Below are positions 26,087-35,799 of a DNA stretch of 64,000 nucleotides, piece by piece. Source of the stretch: Bacillus sp. FJAT-27264 (GTDB lineage: Bacteria > Bacillota > Bacilli > Paenibacillales > Paenibacillaceae); the NCBI RefSeq assembly GCF_001682855.1, contig NZ_MAQW01000001.1, positions 124,001 through 188,000 of the forward strand, written 5' to 3'. The notes beneath the pieces are model-generated. The model searched no databases. It had not been told where the DNA came from and saw only the letters and a list, made by a program, of their open reading frames with translations. The position numbers were made by a program, and so were the translations under genes. Every line of letters starts with the position of its first letter. Positions within the stretch are counted from its first letter, which is position 1.

Positions 26087-28360
26087 CTATTCTACAATTA
26101 ACTGCCCCGTGGCACTGTTGGCCAGCAACAGCTTGCCCTCCAGCGGAGAACCATCTTCGGCGGTGAGCTTCAACTTACCCGTCTTGCCTTTTTCGATCAA
26201 AGCTTTGACCTGAGTGTCCGTCAGGCTGCGTCCATAGCATTCTTTCCAAATCACGAACTTGCAGCCTTCCTTGTAATGAGAGCAGCCGTATCCTTTGCGC
26301 CCCATAAAAATCATACCGCCGCAGCCCGGGCTTGGGCATTGGCCGATGATCTTCGGCCCGGTATCAGCGGACGCCTTGGCAGGAGCAGTTTTAGTCCGGC
26401 TGCCACTTGATCCGCCATCGTCTTCCGTCTTACGCGGTGTCGCCGGCTTGCTCTCGGTCTTCCGAGCGGCTCCGCTCCGGCTTTTACCACTTACAGCAGG
26501 CGTCTCTCCTTCAAACGAAGTCTTGTCCGCGCGAGATTGCACCTTAACCTTCGTCACGATCATCGTGGCGAATTTCTTGACATTCTCCATAAACTGATTA
26601 TCCGACGCTGTACCACGCGAGATTTCCGTCAGCCGCCGTTCCCATTGTCCGGTCATCTCTGGCGACGTCAGCAGCTCAATACCGGCACCGCGGATCAGTT
26701 CGATCGCTGTCCGGCCTTTTTGAGTAATCGCAATTTTCTTTCCTTGCATTTCCACGTATCCGACATTCTTGAGTCGTTCAATCGTAGCCGCACGTGTGGC
26801 TGGTGTCCCCAGACCCGAATCCTTCATCGCATCACGCAGTTCTTCATCCTCAATCTGCTTCCCGGCACTCTCCATCGCTTTAAGCAATGTTCCCTCTGTG
26901 TAATGCTTGGGCGGCTGCGTGTCCTTCTCTTTCACAATGGCATCACTGCAGGTCAATGGATGGGATGGAGCGACTGAGAACGGCTCATTCACTTCGATCT
27001 CTTCCTCTTCTTCCTCGTCCTTACCTTTGCCTTTGGAAGTCTTCGCCTTGTCCTTCTTCTGGTCGGCATAAATAACCTTCCATCCCAGGCTCAGCAGTTC
27101 CTTGACCGTGGTCTTGAATTTCTCGTTCTCTACCTCTGTAATGACAGTATGTACCTTATATTCCGCCGCCGGGTAGAACTGTGACAGGAAACGACGAACG
27201 ATGAGATCATACAGCTTCTGCTCATCCGCACTGAGTCCTGAAGCTTTGCGATTAGTGGGCAGGATGGCATGGTGGTCCTCGACCTTCGCCGGATTACAAA
27301 TGAATTTGTTGCCTTTGTGCACCAGATTCCGGTTAGCCCCCTTCACCCATTCGTCATAGACCGTGCCTTGCAGCGCAGACAAGGTTTTGTGCATCTCGGG
27401 AATGTTCTGTTCGGTCACATAGTTGGAGTTCGTCCGCGGATACGAGATGACTTTATGCTTTTCATAGAGCGCCTGCGCGACATCCAGCGTTTTTTTGGCC
27501 GAAAAAGCGTACTTGCCGTTCGCTTCCCGCTGCAGCAGCGTCAAATCATACAGCTTGTTCGGATACTCCTTAGTCTCTTTGACCTCGTAGGAAGCAATCC
27601 GTCCCGGCTTGCCCTTCACCTTAGCGGCTAGTGCCTCAGCCTTCGCCCCGTCGGTCATACGCTCGCCCTGCCACATACCTTTATACGTCATCTCACCCTG
27701 CGTAAAATGCCCTTCCACTTCAAAAAACTTCAGTGATGAGAACGCCTCAATGGTCTTTTGCCGGTCATAAATAAGCGCCAGTACGGGAGTTTGTACTCTG
27801 CCCACCGACAACAGCACATTATGCTTCGTCGTAAATGCGCGGGAGCCGTTCATCCCGATCAGCCAGTCGGCTTCACTGCGGGCTTTGGCCGCCTTGGTCA
27901 GATTCTCGTATTCTGCTCCATCCTTCAGCTCCTGAAAGCCCTTGCGGATCGTTTCCGGCGTCAAATCAGAAATCCATAGACGTTTAACGGGATGCTTAAG
28001 CTTCAAGTGCCGTTGAATGAGCGAAAAGATATGCTGCCCTTCCCGCCCGGCATCACAGGAGTTCACCAGCAGATTGCTCCGTTTCGCCAGCTCCGCAATC
28101 ACCTTGAGCTGATCCAGCGTTCTTGCGTTTGGCACCAGTTTGAATTCATCAGGAATAATCGGCAGATCATTAATATTCCATTTCTTGTATTTATCATCGT
28201 AGGCATCGGGTTCAGCCAGTCCGATCAGATGACCGATCGCCCAGGTAATAATGTACTGCTCCCCTTCTAGATAGGAACGGTGATTTTTGGCCTTCGGTTC
28301 TATTGCGGCGGCGATATTCCGCCCCATATCCGGTTTTTCCGCAATAATAAGTGTCTTCAA
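26087..28360 (-). CDS. topB: DNA topoisomerase III (type IA)
   Basis: 757 residues. An N-terminal Toprim domain (KTLIIAEKPDMGRNIAAAIE; NSCDAGREGQHIF has the acidic metal site) leads to the type IA core with the catalytic Tyr in SYPRTNSNYV, plus GRVQTPVLALIYDR and GLGTPATRAATIERL. The C-terminus has a zinc-ribbon-like segment (CPSPGCGGMI, CSHYKEGCKF). The enzyme relaxes negative supercoils and decatenates DNA via a 5'-phosphotyrosine. The start is TTG 28360 with AAGGAG upstream, matching the family N-terminus. It has a long Lys/Ser-rich insert before the zinc part, common in Firmicute TopB. Confidence 0.95.
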   Translation of the reverse strand: MKTLIIAEKPDMGRNIAAAIEPKAKNHRSYLEGEQYIITWAIGHLIGLAEPDAYDDKYKKWNINDLPIIPDEFKLVPNARTLDQLKVIAELAKRSNLLVNSCDAGREGQHIFSLIQRHLKLKHPVKRLWISDLTPETIRKGFQELKDGAEYENLTKAAKARSEADWLIGMNGSRAFTTKHNVLLSVGRVQTPVLALIYDRQKTIEAFSSLKFFEVEGHFTQGEMTYKGMWQGERMTDGAKAEALAAKVKGKPGRIASYEVKETKEYPNKLYDLTLLQREANGKYAFSAKKTLDVAQALYEKHKVISYPRTNSNYVTEQNIPEMHKTLSALQGTVYDEWVKGANRNLVHKGNKFICNPAKVEDHHAILPTNRKASGLSADEQKLYDLIVRRFLSQFYPAAEYKVHTVITEVENEKFKTTVKELLSLGWKVIYADQKKDKAKTSKGKGKDEEEEEEIEVNEPFSVAPSHPLTCSDAIVKEKDTQPPKHYTEGTLLKAMESAGKQIEDEELRDAMKDSGLGTPATRAATIERLKNVGYVEMQGKKIAITQKGRTAIELIRGAGIELLTSPEMTGQWERRLTEISRGTASDNQFMENVKKFATMIVTKVKVQSRADKTSFEGETPAVSGKSRSGAARKTESKPATPRKTEDDGGSSGSRTKTAPAKASADTGPKIIGQCPSPGCGGMIFMGRKGYGCSHYKEGCKFVIWKECYGRSLTDTQVKALIEKGKTGKLKLTAEDGSPLEGKLLLANSATGQLIVE

Positions 28361-28446
28361 AAATATTCGCTCCTTACGTCTCTCGTTTCCTCCACAATAC
28401 GTCCAGTAGTCTATTATACCACTATGTCCCTCTACTTTTCAGCGAT

Positions 28447-29229
28447 TCAGATCTGAATCTGGTCCAATCTTTTTAATAACTGTCCGTATTTCTCCAGCTC
28501 AGCTGCTGCCTCTACCCTGACTCCTGATTGGTAAAACACCAGATTACCGCTGCCCTGATTCAGATCACCTGCTTCTGCCAGTGTTCTTTTAAGATGCTTA
28601 ACCGTTCCTTTGTTTCCATCAATAATATGGATATCTTCCGGAAGCAGCTTTCTGAACATATCCGCATAGAAAGAGAAATGAGTGCAGCCCAAAACCACCG
28701 TCTCATAGTGGCTCCAATCATAACCTTGCAGTTGTTCCCTAAGATAGGGCAGAACGACTTCCTCCCTAAATTCCAATTCCTCCGCAAAATGAACGAGACC
28801 CGGGAGTGCCAGCAAATCAACGATATGCTCGTTATCCAGTTTAGTTATCAAATTTTGCAATTTCTCTTCCTTAAGTGTAAGAGCCGTCGCTGTTACCAGC
28901 ACACGCGTATTTCCCCTTCGATTATGTTCAACCGCTGGCTTGACCGCGGGCTCCATGCCGATGATAGGAATGTCATAGTGCGCTCTTAGCTCGTCTATCG
29001 AGACGCTTGTAGCTGTATTGCAGGCAATCACTACGGCCTTGACCTGCTGTTCAACAATGAACTCTACGGCATTAGAAATATAGGTCCTTACTTCTTCTTT
29101 CGGCTTCGGACCGTAGGGAACATGCAGTGTATCGGCGTAATATATATAATCCTCCATGGGAAGCTGCTTTAAGGCCTCATGCAGTACCGTAATGCCGCCC
29201 ACCCCGGAATCAAAAATTCCAATTCGCAT
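28447..29229 (-). CDS. racE: Glutamate racemase
   Basis: 260 residues. MRIGIFDSGVGGITVL at the N-terminus, first catalytic Cys in IACNTATS, second in LGCTHFSFYADMF, and GTVKHL near the end. The enzyme makes D-glutamate for peptidoglycan without a cofactor, using the two cysteines. Start ATG 29229 has GGAGGG six bases upstream; the frame is open further upstream but without a site. It lies about 86 bases upstream of topB on the same strand. Confidence 0.94.
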   Translation of the reverse strand: MRIGIFDSGVGGITVLHEALKQLPMEDYIYYADTLHVPYGPKPKEEVRTYISNAVEFIVEQQVKAVVIACNTATSVSIDELRAHYDIPIIGMEPAVKPAVEHNRRGNTRVLVTATALTLKEEKLQNLITKLDNEHIVDLLALPGLVHFAEELEFREEVVLPYLREQLQGYDWSHYETVVLGCTHFSFYADMFRKLLPEDIHIIDGNKGTVKHLKRTLAEAGDLNQGSGNLVFYQSGVRVEAAAELEKYGQLLKRLDQIQI

Positions 29230-29390
29230 TTCTAACCCTCCAATAATTAACGATATTAAATAAACTCTTTTCCATTCTCCAAGATGAATTGCTTTTATAG
29301 TATGAAACATGCCGATTCACAGTGCAAGCCCACATTCGAGGTCGGGACTTTCGTCCTGCATGATTACTACAACACCTATTTCCCTCTAAA

Positions 29391-29436
29391 AACAAAAGAA
29401 CAGCACATCTCCCGTTGGCGGGAGACGTACTGTTCT
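29391..29436 (-). terminator. Rho-independent terminator of the Gfo/Idh-AraC operon
   Basis: A long stem on the minus strand (AGAACAG ... CTCCCG / CGGGAG ... CTGTTCT, 29397-29436) is followed by TTTTGTTTTT. It is placed 19 bases after the stop of the Gfo/Idh gene. Confidence 0.88.
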
Positions 29437-29454
29437 GTGCTTATCCTGTATTTT

Positions 29455-30537
29455 CTAGTCCAAATAAACCGCTTGGCCTGTGCGTGCAGATTCATAGAGG
29501 GCTTCCAGGATCTGTGACACCACATAAGCTTGTTCAGGTGTAACGACCGGATCTTTGTCCTCTTCAATCGCTTCAATCCATTTTCTCATCTCGATGTCAG
29601 GCGCACTTTCTGCACGGCCTTCGTAGAAGGCTACTCCGCCGGCGCTCAGTTCAACTTCATTCGTGTATAAGCGGCCGTACTTCTCGCCGTTGATGCGTAG
29701 ACCGTTCTTCATGTCCGCTCCAGCTTCCGTTCCGCTCAGACTACATTTTGCCTCATCTACTTCGAGAGAGTTCAGCGCCCAGCTGGATTCCAGCATAATC
29801 GTCGCTCCGTTCTCCATCACGATCATGCCAAACGCCGAATCTTCCACTTTGAACTGGCTCGGGTCCCAAGGTCCCCAGGCATTGGCAGCATTTTCTTTCT
29901 TGGAAAGCTCATGATACTTCGTGCCAAGCACTACCTTAGGCTTATAATTGTCCATCATCCATAGCGTCAGATCCAGCGCGTGGGTTCCGATATCAATCAG
30001 CGGCCCGCCGCCTTGCTTCTCCTCATCCAGGAAGACACCCCAGGTCGGGACAGCTCTCCGGCGGATCGCGTGAGCCTTAGCCATGTAGATATGGCCGAGC
30101 TCGCCTTCTTCGCAAAGCTTTTTCAAATACAAGCTGTCTTCTCTGAAACGGTTATTATAACCGATGGTCAGTTTCTTGCCAGTCCGCTTAGCTGCTTCCA
30201 CCATCGCTTTGGCCTCCTCGGAGGTCTTCGCCATCGGCTTCTCGCACATCACATGCTTGCCGGCTTCGAGCCCCGCGATGGAGATTTCAGCATGAGAGAT
30301 ATTTGGTGTTAGGACATGCACAATGTCAATCGAGGCGTCCTGCAATAGTTCCTGATAATCCGTATAGACCTTGGCATCTACGGCTCCGTATTTCTCTGCT
30401 GCTTCTTCCGCCCGTTCCCCTACGATATCGCAAAAAGCTACCAGCTCAACGTTCGCAAGCTTGCTTAGACTCGGCAAATGCTTTCCGTTAGCGATCCCGC
30501 CGCAGCCAATAATTCCAACCTTGTATACTTTGCTCAT
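29455..30537 (-). CDS. Gfo/Idh/MocA family oxidoreductase
   Basis: 360 residues. N-terminal Rossmann domain with VGIIGCGGIANGKHLPSL, then HVLTPNISHAEISIAGLEAG and the EKP motif (HVMCEKPMAKTSEEAKAM). The C-terminal domain has GGGPLIDIGTHALDLTLWMM, with the His typical of sugar/inositol dehydrogenases. NAD(P)-dependent oxidation of a sugar or cyclitol is likely; the substrate is not visible. The start ATG 30537 overlaps the AraC stop as ATGA, showing coupled translation. It is the third gene of the operon. Confidence 0.9.
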   Translation of the reverse strand: MSKVYKVGIIGCGGIANGKHLPSLSKLANVELVAFCDIVGERAEEAAEKYGAVDAKVYTDYQELLQDASIDIVHVLTPNISHAEISIAGLEAGKHVMCEKPMAKTSEEAKAMVEAAKRTGKKLTIGYNNRFREDSLYLKKLCEEGELGHIYMAKAHAIRRRAVPTWGVFLDEEKQGGGPLIDIGTHALDLTLWMMDNYKPKVVLGTKYHELSKKENAANAWGPWDPSQFKVEDSAFGMIVMENGATIMLESSWALNSLEVDEAKCSLSGTEAGADMKNGLRINGEKYGRLYTNEVELSAGGVAFYEGRAESAPDIEMRKWIEAIEEDKDPVVTPEQAYVVSQILEALYESARTGQAVYLD

Positions 30538-31472
30538 ATCCATTCTCCCTCACTAGTGGTTTGCTGTTTCATGTTACGATACACCGCGGGCGTCAACCCC
30601 ATGCGTTTACGAAAAACGGCATGCAGGTAGTTCGCATTCGTAAAGCCCGCTGCCTGTGCAATCTGCTCAATCGGGTACGTACTCTCCTCCAGATTGCGAC
30701 ATACCGCCTGCAGCCGGATATCTTCCAAAACCCTGCTAAATGGCCGTTTCGGGTCGGCCTGATTGAAAATCCGCTGCAGCTGCCTGCTGCTGATGTTCAG
30801 CTTCTCTGCTACATTGTCCAGTGTGACAGCCGACGAATGGTTTGCTTCCATGTATTGGACGGCGTACTCATAGCGATAGGTCGACATATCCCGGACTGGT
30901 GCTTCACTCACAATCTCGCCTGTATCGTAGGCTCTTGCTGCTTTGATCAGAATACTGATGACCAGGTGCCTAATCGATGTATAGTAGCCGATGAGCTTTC
31001 CATCACAGGCTGTATAAGCTTCCAAAAAGCATCGCATCGCCTGATGGTAATCATATGCTGGCGTCAAAGGCAGCGCCCGGAGCTTCGCGACGAATTCCTC
31101 GGCTTCTGCAGCCTCCCATGGATCTACATCTTCCCTCGGCTTCTCTACAATGTCCACATGCAGACACAACTCTTCCATGGATTCTTCGGCGTCGGCCTCC
31201 TGGTAATGAACGAGCCCCGGTCCGGTCATATATAGCATCCCTTCGGACAACGGGTACATTTGATCGCCGAGAATAACCTTTCCTTTTCCTCTCGGGATAA
31301 AATGAAATTCGAACTCAGCATGAACGTGGAAATCAATGATCTTACCTGGTGGAAAAGAGGTCAGGTGAAACCGCAGCACCCGAATCTCATAATGTCCCCA
31401 CGGGATGGTGAGATCCAGCCGCTCCAGAAGTTCATGCTTCTCGAACATGATCTCGAAAGGAAATTTATTCAT
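30534..31472 (-). CDS. AraC family regulator with cupin domain
   Basis: 312 residues. An N-terminal cupin-like sensing domain (FHVHAEFEFHFIPRGKGKVI, then LSEGMLYMTGPGLVHYQE) is followed by two AraC helix-turn-helix units in the last 100 residues (VTLDNVAEKLNISSRQLQRI; YPIEQIAQAAGFTNANYLHA and FRKRMGLTPAVYR). A GGGAGG site lies nine bases before ATG. Being encoded between two Gfo/Idh oxidoreductases, it probably responds to the sugar they use and controls this operon. Confidence 0.92.
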   Translation of the reverse strand: MNKFPFEIMFEKHELLERLDLTIPWGHYEIRVLRFHLTSFPPGKIIDFHVHAEFEFHFIPRGKGKVILGDQMYPLSEGMLYMTGPGLVHYQEADAEESMEELCLHVDIVEKPREDVDPWEAAEAEEFVAKLRALPLTPAYDYHQAMRCFLEAYTACDGKLIGYYTSIRHLVISILIKAARAYDTGEIVSEAPVRDMSTYRYEYAVQYMEANHSSAVTLDNVAEKLNISSRQLQRIFNQADPKRPFSRVLEDIRLQAVCRNLEESTYPIEQIAQAAGFTNANYLHAVFRKRMGLTPAVYRNMKQQTTSEGEWI

Positions 31473-31494
31473 TGTAAGCGTCCTCCCAAAGGCA

Positions 31495-32499
31495 TTAGGA
31501 GCCGAGTTCTTCCAGCTTGATCTTACGTCCTTCCTGGACTGAGCGATTCGCCGCTTCCATCAGAGAAGTAAGCTCGGTGGCTATTGCCAGGTTCTCTTCA
31601 GCCAGCGTATTCCCCTGAATGTGACCAACCCACTGATGGAACGCACTCTCCCGGTTATCCGGCAGTGTCAGCTCATTCCACTCTGGCGAATCCTGTGAAC
31701 CGACATTTGTCTTAAGTAGAAGTTTGGCCTCCGGCGTTCCGAACAACAGAGTCCCTTCGATTCCATGCACTTCAATGGTAAACGGCGAATGGCTGTTCAC
31801 GAATCCGGCTTCCACCACACCAATTGCACCTGATTCGGTATGCAAGGTAGCCACCGCATTGTCTTCCACTTCCTTACCAGTCACATAACCAAAGTTAGCG
31901 CTTACACCAGTAATTTTCTCCCCCAGGAACAAACGGGTCAGATACATTGGGTGACAACCCAAATCGATCAAGGCACCGCCTTGACATTGCTCCAGATTGT
32001 AGAAATGAGATGGCAACCAGTTCGCCGTGGCCCCGTTGTGGGACAAACGAACTCTAACGTATGTGATTTTACCCAGTAGTTTCTGTTCCAGAACCTCTTG
32101 TATCTTCAAAGTATACGCATCATTTAGACGAGGCAGCGAAACCGTCAGCTTGACCTTATTGTCGTTAACAGCAGCAAGGATATGATTGGCTTCCTTTTGC
32201 GTGGAGGCGATCACTTTTTCCGTGAAAATATGTTTGCCCGCCTTGGCCGCAGCAAGTATAACCTCTTCATGCCGATTCGTCGGCGCATCTACAATTACGG
32301 CATCAATGTCATCTTGTGCCAACATTTCATCCAGGGATTCAAAAAAAGGAACATTCAGTTTCGCAGCAGCCTCTGCCCCGCGCTCAGCATCTTCATCCCA
32401 CACCGCAGCGATAACGGTATCTTCATGCTCTTGGGCTTGTTTGACATAGTCCCAGGCATGGACGTGCCAAAAACTGATTTTGCCAATTCTAATGGTCAT
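31495..32499 (-). CDS. Gfo/Idh/MocA family oxidoreductase
   Basis: 334 residues. The N-terminal Rossmann domain is less canonical at its start (IRIGKISFWHVHAWDYVK replaces the usual GxGxxG); later motifs are normal: AVIVDAPTNRHEEVILAAAK, HIFTEKVIAS, GGALIDLGCHPMYLTRLF. The start ATG 32499 (GGAGG nine bases upstream) is chosen over 32538. It is the first gene of the operon with the AraC regulator and second oxidoreductase. The missing glycine-rich loop raises a doubt about ordinary NAD(P) binding; it may bind the cofactor differently. Confidence 0.87.
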   Translation of the reverse strand: MTIRIGKISFWHVHAWDYVKQAQEHEDTVIAAVWDEDAERGAEAAAKLNVPFFESLDEMLAQDDIDAVIVDAPTNRHEEVILAAAKAGKHIFTEKVIASTQKEANHILAAVNDNKVKLTVSLPRLNDAYTLKIQEVLEQKLLGKITYVRVRLSHNGATANWLPSHFYNLEQCQGGALIDLGCHPMYLTRLFLGEKITGVSANFGYVTGKEVEDNAVATLHTESGAIGVVEAGFVNSHSPFTIEVHGIEGTLLFGTPEAKLLLKTNVGSQDSPEWNELTLPDNRESAFHQWVGHIQGNTLAEENLAIATELTSLMEAANRSVQEGRKIKLEELGS

Positions 32500-32861
32500 T
32501 TCGCTTGGCCTCCAAGTATATATTATTCTGACATCCACCTATAAGGTATCACATCTCCCGGGCATTTTTAATAGGAATATGCGACACTTACTATATAAAA
32601 TTACGACGCACTTCTGAAAATATAATTTCACTCATAAAAAAGCCTCAAACAGCTGGAAAAGTCATTCGCCTATTGTATGTAAGAGAAATTAGGTCAGCTG
32701 GTAATACTATACTTTTCTACAATAGTCTTAACTAAATCTGATTTATTCAACGATTCAATCTACTGAAAACCTCCTTTACATTAGGAAATAAAGCACCGTT
32801 CCCAATTCTTATATTTTCCAGAGTATAAGCATCCGTTCGTTTAACGTTTAGATACAAATTT
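32500..32861. other. Intergenic, nothing recognised
   Basis: About 360 AT-rich bases between the oxidoreductase operon start and the 3' end of the next gene. It must contain the operon's promoter, but I cannot point to a convincing -35/-10 pair. No gene, repeat or RNA structure is seen. Confidence 0.6.
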
Positions 32862-33413
32862 TTATGGGATTACTGTATTGTTTCCATCGTAAAAAATAAA
32901 CTCAGCAGGGAAAGTTTCTCTTAATTCACTTGGTAGTTTCTCATACTTTACGAACAATTCGTCTTTAGAAACATCTGTTGTAAAATTGAATTCTTCATGT
33001 ATTAATTTAGTAAATATATGATTGATTTTTAAACTGGGGTTTTTCCCCAGTAAAATACCATACACACCTTCATTGGTCCTTATATCTTCATATGACACCA
33101 CATTAGTGCCATACCCTACTAGCTCAATCTTGAATTTTCCATTCAATCCTTTAATCAATTGCGAGTATCCTATATCATCATTTTCCAACTGAAATAATAC
33201 GATGTATGAATTTGAATCATTTAATCGTACAACCTCTATAAGGTTAGCATTAATTTGTTCTCTGTTCCCTCTATTTAACCAGTTATTCAAATTAGATTGA
33301 ATAGAAACATTTGAGTCGTCAATATGATATTGATTAAAATAATGCAATGAATATCCAATACATAGGACTATAAGAAGTAATGAAAAATAAATCATTTTTT
33401 TGACTCTATTCAT
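32862..33413 (-). CDS. Membrane-anchored hypothetical protein
   Basis: 183 residues with a single N-terminal membrane segment (MIYFSLLLIVLCIGYSLHYF) and an extracytoplasmic remainder without cysteine-based lipobox or known motif. The sequence is AT-rich and unlike the surrounding core genes in codon use. GGAGGTG precedes ATG 33413. Neighbours give no clue. Probably a surface or envelope protein of unknown function. Confidence 0.7.
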   Translation of the reverse strand: MNRVKKMIYFSLLLIVLCIGYSLHYFNQYHIDDSNVSIQSNLNNWLNRGNREQINANLIEVVRLNDSNSYIVLFQLENDDIGYSQLIKGLNGKFKIELVGYGTNVVSYEDIRTNEGVYGILLGKNPSLKINHIFTKLIHEEFNFTTDVSKDELFVKYEKLPSELRETFPAEFIFYDGNNTVIP

Positions 33414-33492
33414 TTAAACACCTCCAAAAACTCTTTAATCTTGTATACGTGTTTACTCTGGGTTCAATTATACGGCTCGTTCCTTCAACGAA

Positions 33493-33526
33493 TCAAAAAG
33501 GAGCAGCTATCCTAACAAACTGCTCC
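33493..33526 (-). terminator. Rho-independent terminator of the serine hydrolase gene
   Basis: GGAGCAG (33500-33506) and CTGCTCC (33520-33526) pair; on the minus strand the stem is followed by TTTTTG. Confidence 0.82.
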
Positions 33527-33592
33527 CCGCTCTATTTAACTCTCGTGCCTCATTAGTTCAATCTTCATTTAGTTGAATTGCTTATTGCGAAG

Positions 33593-35770
33593 TTACTGAG
33601 CGGAAATCTCGAACTTCGTCCCGGCATCTCCAGCGAAAACAATTGATCCTCCCGCGGGCAGTTCCACCTTATCTTTGCTTCCGATGACACTGAAGTAGGT
33701 GCATGCTCCCTTCGCATTATAAACGGCAAAGGAGGCGTTCGAGGACATGTTCACCTTAATGGTTTTGCCCCCGTCTTTATCGCTTATTGTATACCACCTG
33801 GCGTATCCGCTGGACGGAATTGTAACGATTGACTTCTTAGCGACGTAGATAGGCTTCACGGCGTCCTCATTCACTAAAATGCTTCCAGCAAGACTCAGGT
33901 ACTCTACGCCTTCCTGTTTAAAGAACGTATAACCTAAGAGATCCCGCCCGCTCAATCCTGGAATTTGCAATTCGGAGATTGCCGTATTTGGACCTGTTAT
34001 TCGCTTATCCAATACGTACCCTGGTAATTGTTTCGACACATTCAATTGGATGATTCCCACCCCCAGATAACCGACCGACGTATACTTCTCATTCAGCAGA
34101 TAATACTTCTTGCCGTCGCGCAGCTTCCATGCTTCTTTGGTCTCTATCGGAAGATATTGAGGCTGAAGCTTCTCGGCATTGTACACTGACATAACCATTT
34201 GCCCAAGACCCGGCAACGAGATGTATTGACGAATCCATAAATAGGTGCGGCCGTTCTCCTCCATCATGAAGCTGATCTTCGCATTCCCATCCGCACTTCG
34301 AAACGTACCATCTGCTGAATACTCGAAGAATTGGGCAGGATTACCGGGCGACTGCTCCGAAGTGATGGACATGACGCTACCTTTGGTGATATCGACCTTT
34401 ATCGTTGCATTGGTGGCGCCATAAATTCCCGAATACTGCAGTACGGATTCTGGCATATCGGCCTTTACCGGCGCGCCGAATGATTTCTCAGGCTTGAATT
34501 CGGCTATTGTCCCCTTCTCCTTCAACGCCTGCAGCAGGATTTCGTTCGCCATAAGCCGGTCGATCGTACTGCTCCCGCCGGAAGTGACAACAACTGCCGC
34601 CATGTTCTGTCCGGGAAGTACAACGAGCGAAGAGTGATAGAGAACCGTGTCACCACCTTTGGTCAGCCCTTTTATCCCGTATTCGTTGAATGGATACAGA
34701 TTGACGCTGTCCCAACCGAGACCATAAGCGTAATCGAATGAGTAGGCGTCATCCTCAGGCCACAAAGGCGTCTTGTATTCGTCTTGTGCCATGGCTGCAG
34801 CCGATTTACCTGACAAGACTTCTTCCTCTTCACCTGTAAAAATTTGCGAGAATCGAGCCAAGTCTTCCGCCGTAGAATAGATGCCGCCCGCTCCGATCAC
34901 GTTGGCTGTCTCGTTCGGAAGTTGTCCTGAGTGAGTAGGATAATAGAGTCCCGCCATCTTCGCTGTGCTCGGAGAATCGAGTGGCGTTTTCGTATTAACC
35001 ATACCCAGAGGTTCCGTAATAAATTTATGGATATAAGAGGTGAAATCCATACCGCTTACACGCTCAATCAGAATCTCAGCCAGCGTAAATCCGTCATTGC
35101 AGTAAACCGAGTAAGCACCTGGGTCCGCCTTTAAAGTCTGACCAGCTAATTGCTTAAGCAGAGTGTCGTGGGCGTAAGTATCGTTATCTTCAAATAAAAA
35201 GGCGTTCGTCAGCGACGATCCATTCAGCCCGGAAGAATGATTCAGCAGCATGCGCGGCGTAATCTGCTTGTAGCGTTCATCCTTCATCGTAAACTCGGGG
35301 ATATACTGGACGACCGGCGTATCGAGATCGATTTTTCCTTGGTCAACCAATTGCATGGCGGCAACCGTGGTAAACATTTTACTCGTTGAGCCGATCCCGT
35401 ACATCGTGTCTTTCGTGAGCGGCTTCTTTCCTTTCTCATCATTTTTTCCGGATTGGCCGGATACGACAATGTTGCCATGATCGATAATGGCGTACTGCAC
35501 ACTGTTCGTGCCGTAAGTATTCGTTAGGAGATCGGCCTTCTCCTTTGCAGCTTTCCTGGTTATTTCGTAGGTGTTCACAGCCTCGTTCGAAGGTACGTCC
35601 TGTGCTTCCGTTAGCATAGCTGAAGGTACAGAACTTGACTCGATCACCTCAGATGTATTCAGTGCTACTGCTTTGTTCTGCATCTCTGCTAATGCTGTGT
35701 TATCATTCCAGGGGGTTAATAGTAGACACGAAGCTAGCAGAACTCCCATTATCCATCGACTTTTCATCAT
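33593..35770 (-). CDS. Exported serine hydrolase, beta-lactamase/penicillin-binding family
   Basis: 725 residues with a signal peptide (WIMGVLLASCLLLTPWNDNTALA). The beta-lactamase-fold domain covers about 70-430: SxxK in GIGSTSKMFTTVAAMQLVD, YxN-type YCNDGFTLAEILIERVSG, and a later segment TKGGDTVLYHSSLVVLPGQ in place of the KTG/HxG motif. The remaining 290 residues are beta-rich and of unknown role. Such proteins are D-amino-acid peptidases or esterases at the cell surface. GGAGAG precedes ATG. It lies next to the GntR/membrane-protein operon, but a separate transcript is possible. Confidence 0.88.
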   Translation of the reverse strand: MMKSRWIMGVLLASCLLLTPWNDNTALAEMQNKAVALNTSEVIESSSVPSAMLTEAQDVPSNEAVNTYEITRKAAKEKADLLTNTYGTNSVQYAIIDHGNIVVSGQSGKNDEKGKKPLTKDTMYGIGSTSKMFTTVAAMQLVDQGKIDLDTPVVQYIPEFTMKDERYKQITPRMLLNHSSGLNGSSLTNAFLFEDNDTYAHDTLLKQLAGQTLKADPGAYSVYCNDGFTLAEILIERVSGMDFTSYIHKFITEPLGMVNTKTPLDSPSTAKMAGLYYPTHSGQLPNETANVIGAGGIYSTAEDLARFSQIFTGEEEEVLSGKSAAAMAQDEYKTPLWPEDDAYSFDYAYGLGWDSVNLYPFNEYGIKGLTKGGDTVLYHSSLVVLPGQNMAAVVVTSGGSSTIDRLMANEILLQALKEKGTIAEFKPEKSFGAPVKADMPESVLQYSGIYGATNATIKVDITKGSVMSITSEQSPGNPAQFFEYSADGTFRSADGNAKISFMMEENGRTYLWIRQYISLPGLGQMVMSVYNAEKLQPQYLPIETKEAWKLRDGKKYYLLNEKYTSVGYLGVGIIQLNVSKQLPGYVLDKRITGPNTAISELQIPGLSGRDLLGYTFFKQEGVEYLSLAGSILVNEDAVKPIYVAKKSIVTIPSSGYARWYTISDKDGGKTIKVNMSSNASFAVYNAKGACTYFSVIGSKDKVELPAGGSIVFAGDAGTKFEISAQ

Positions 35771-35799
35771 TTAAACTCTCCTTCCGAAGACTCCTTTAT

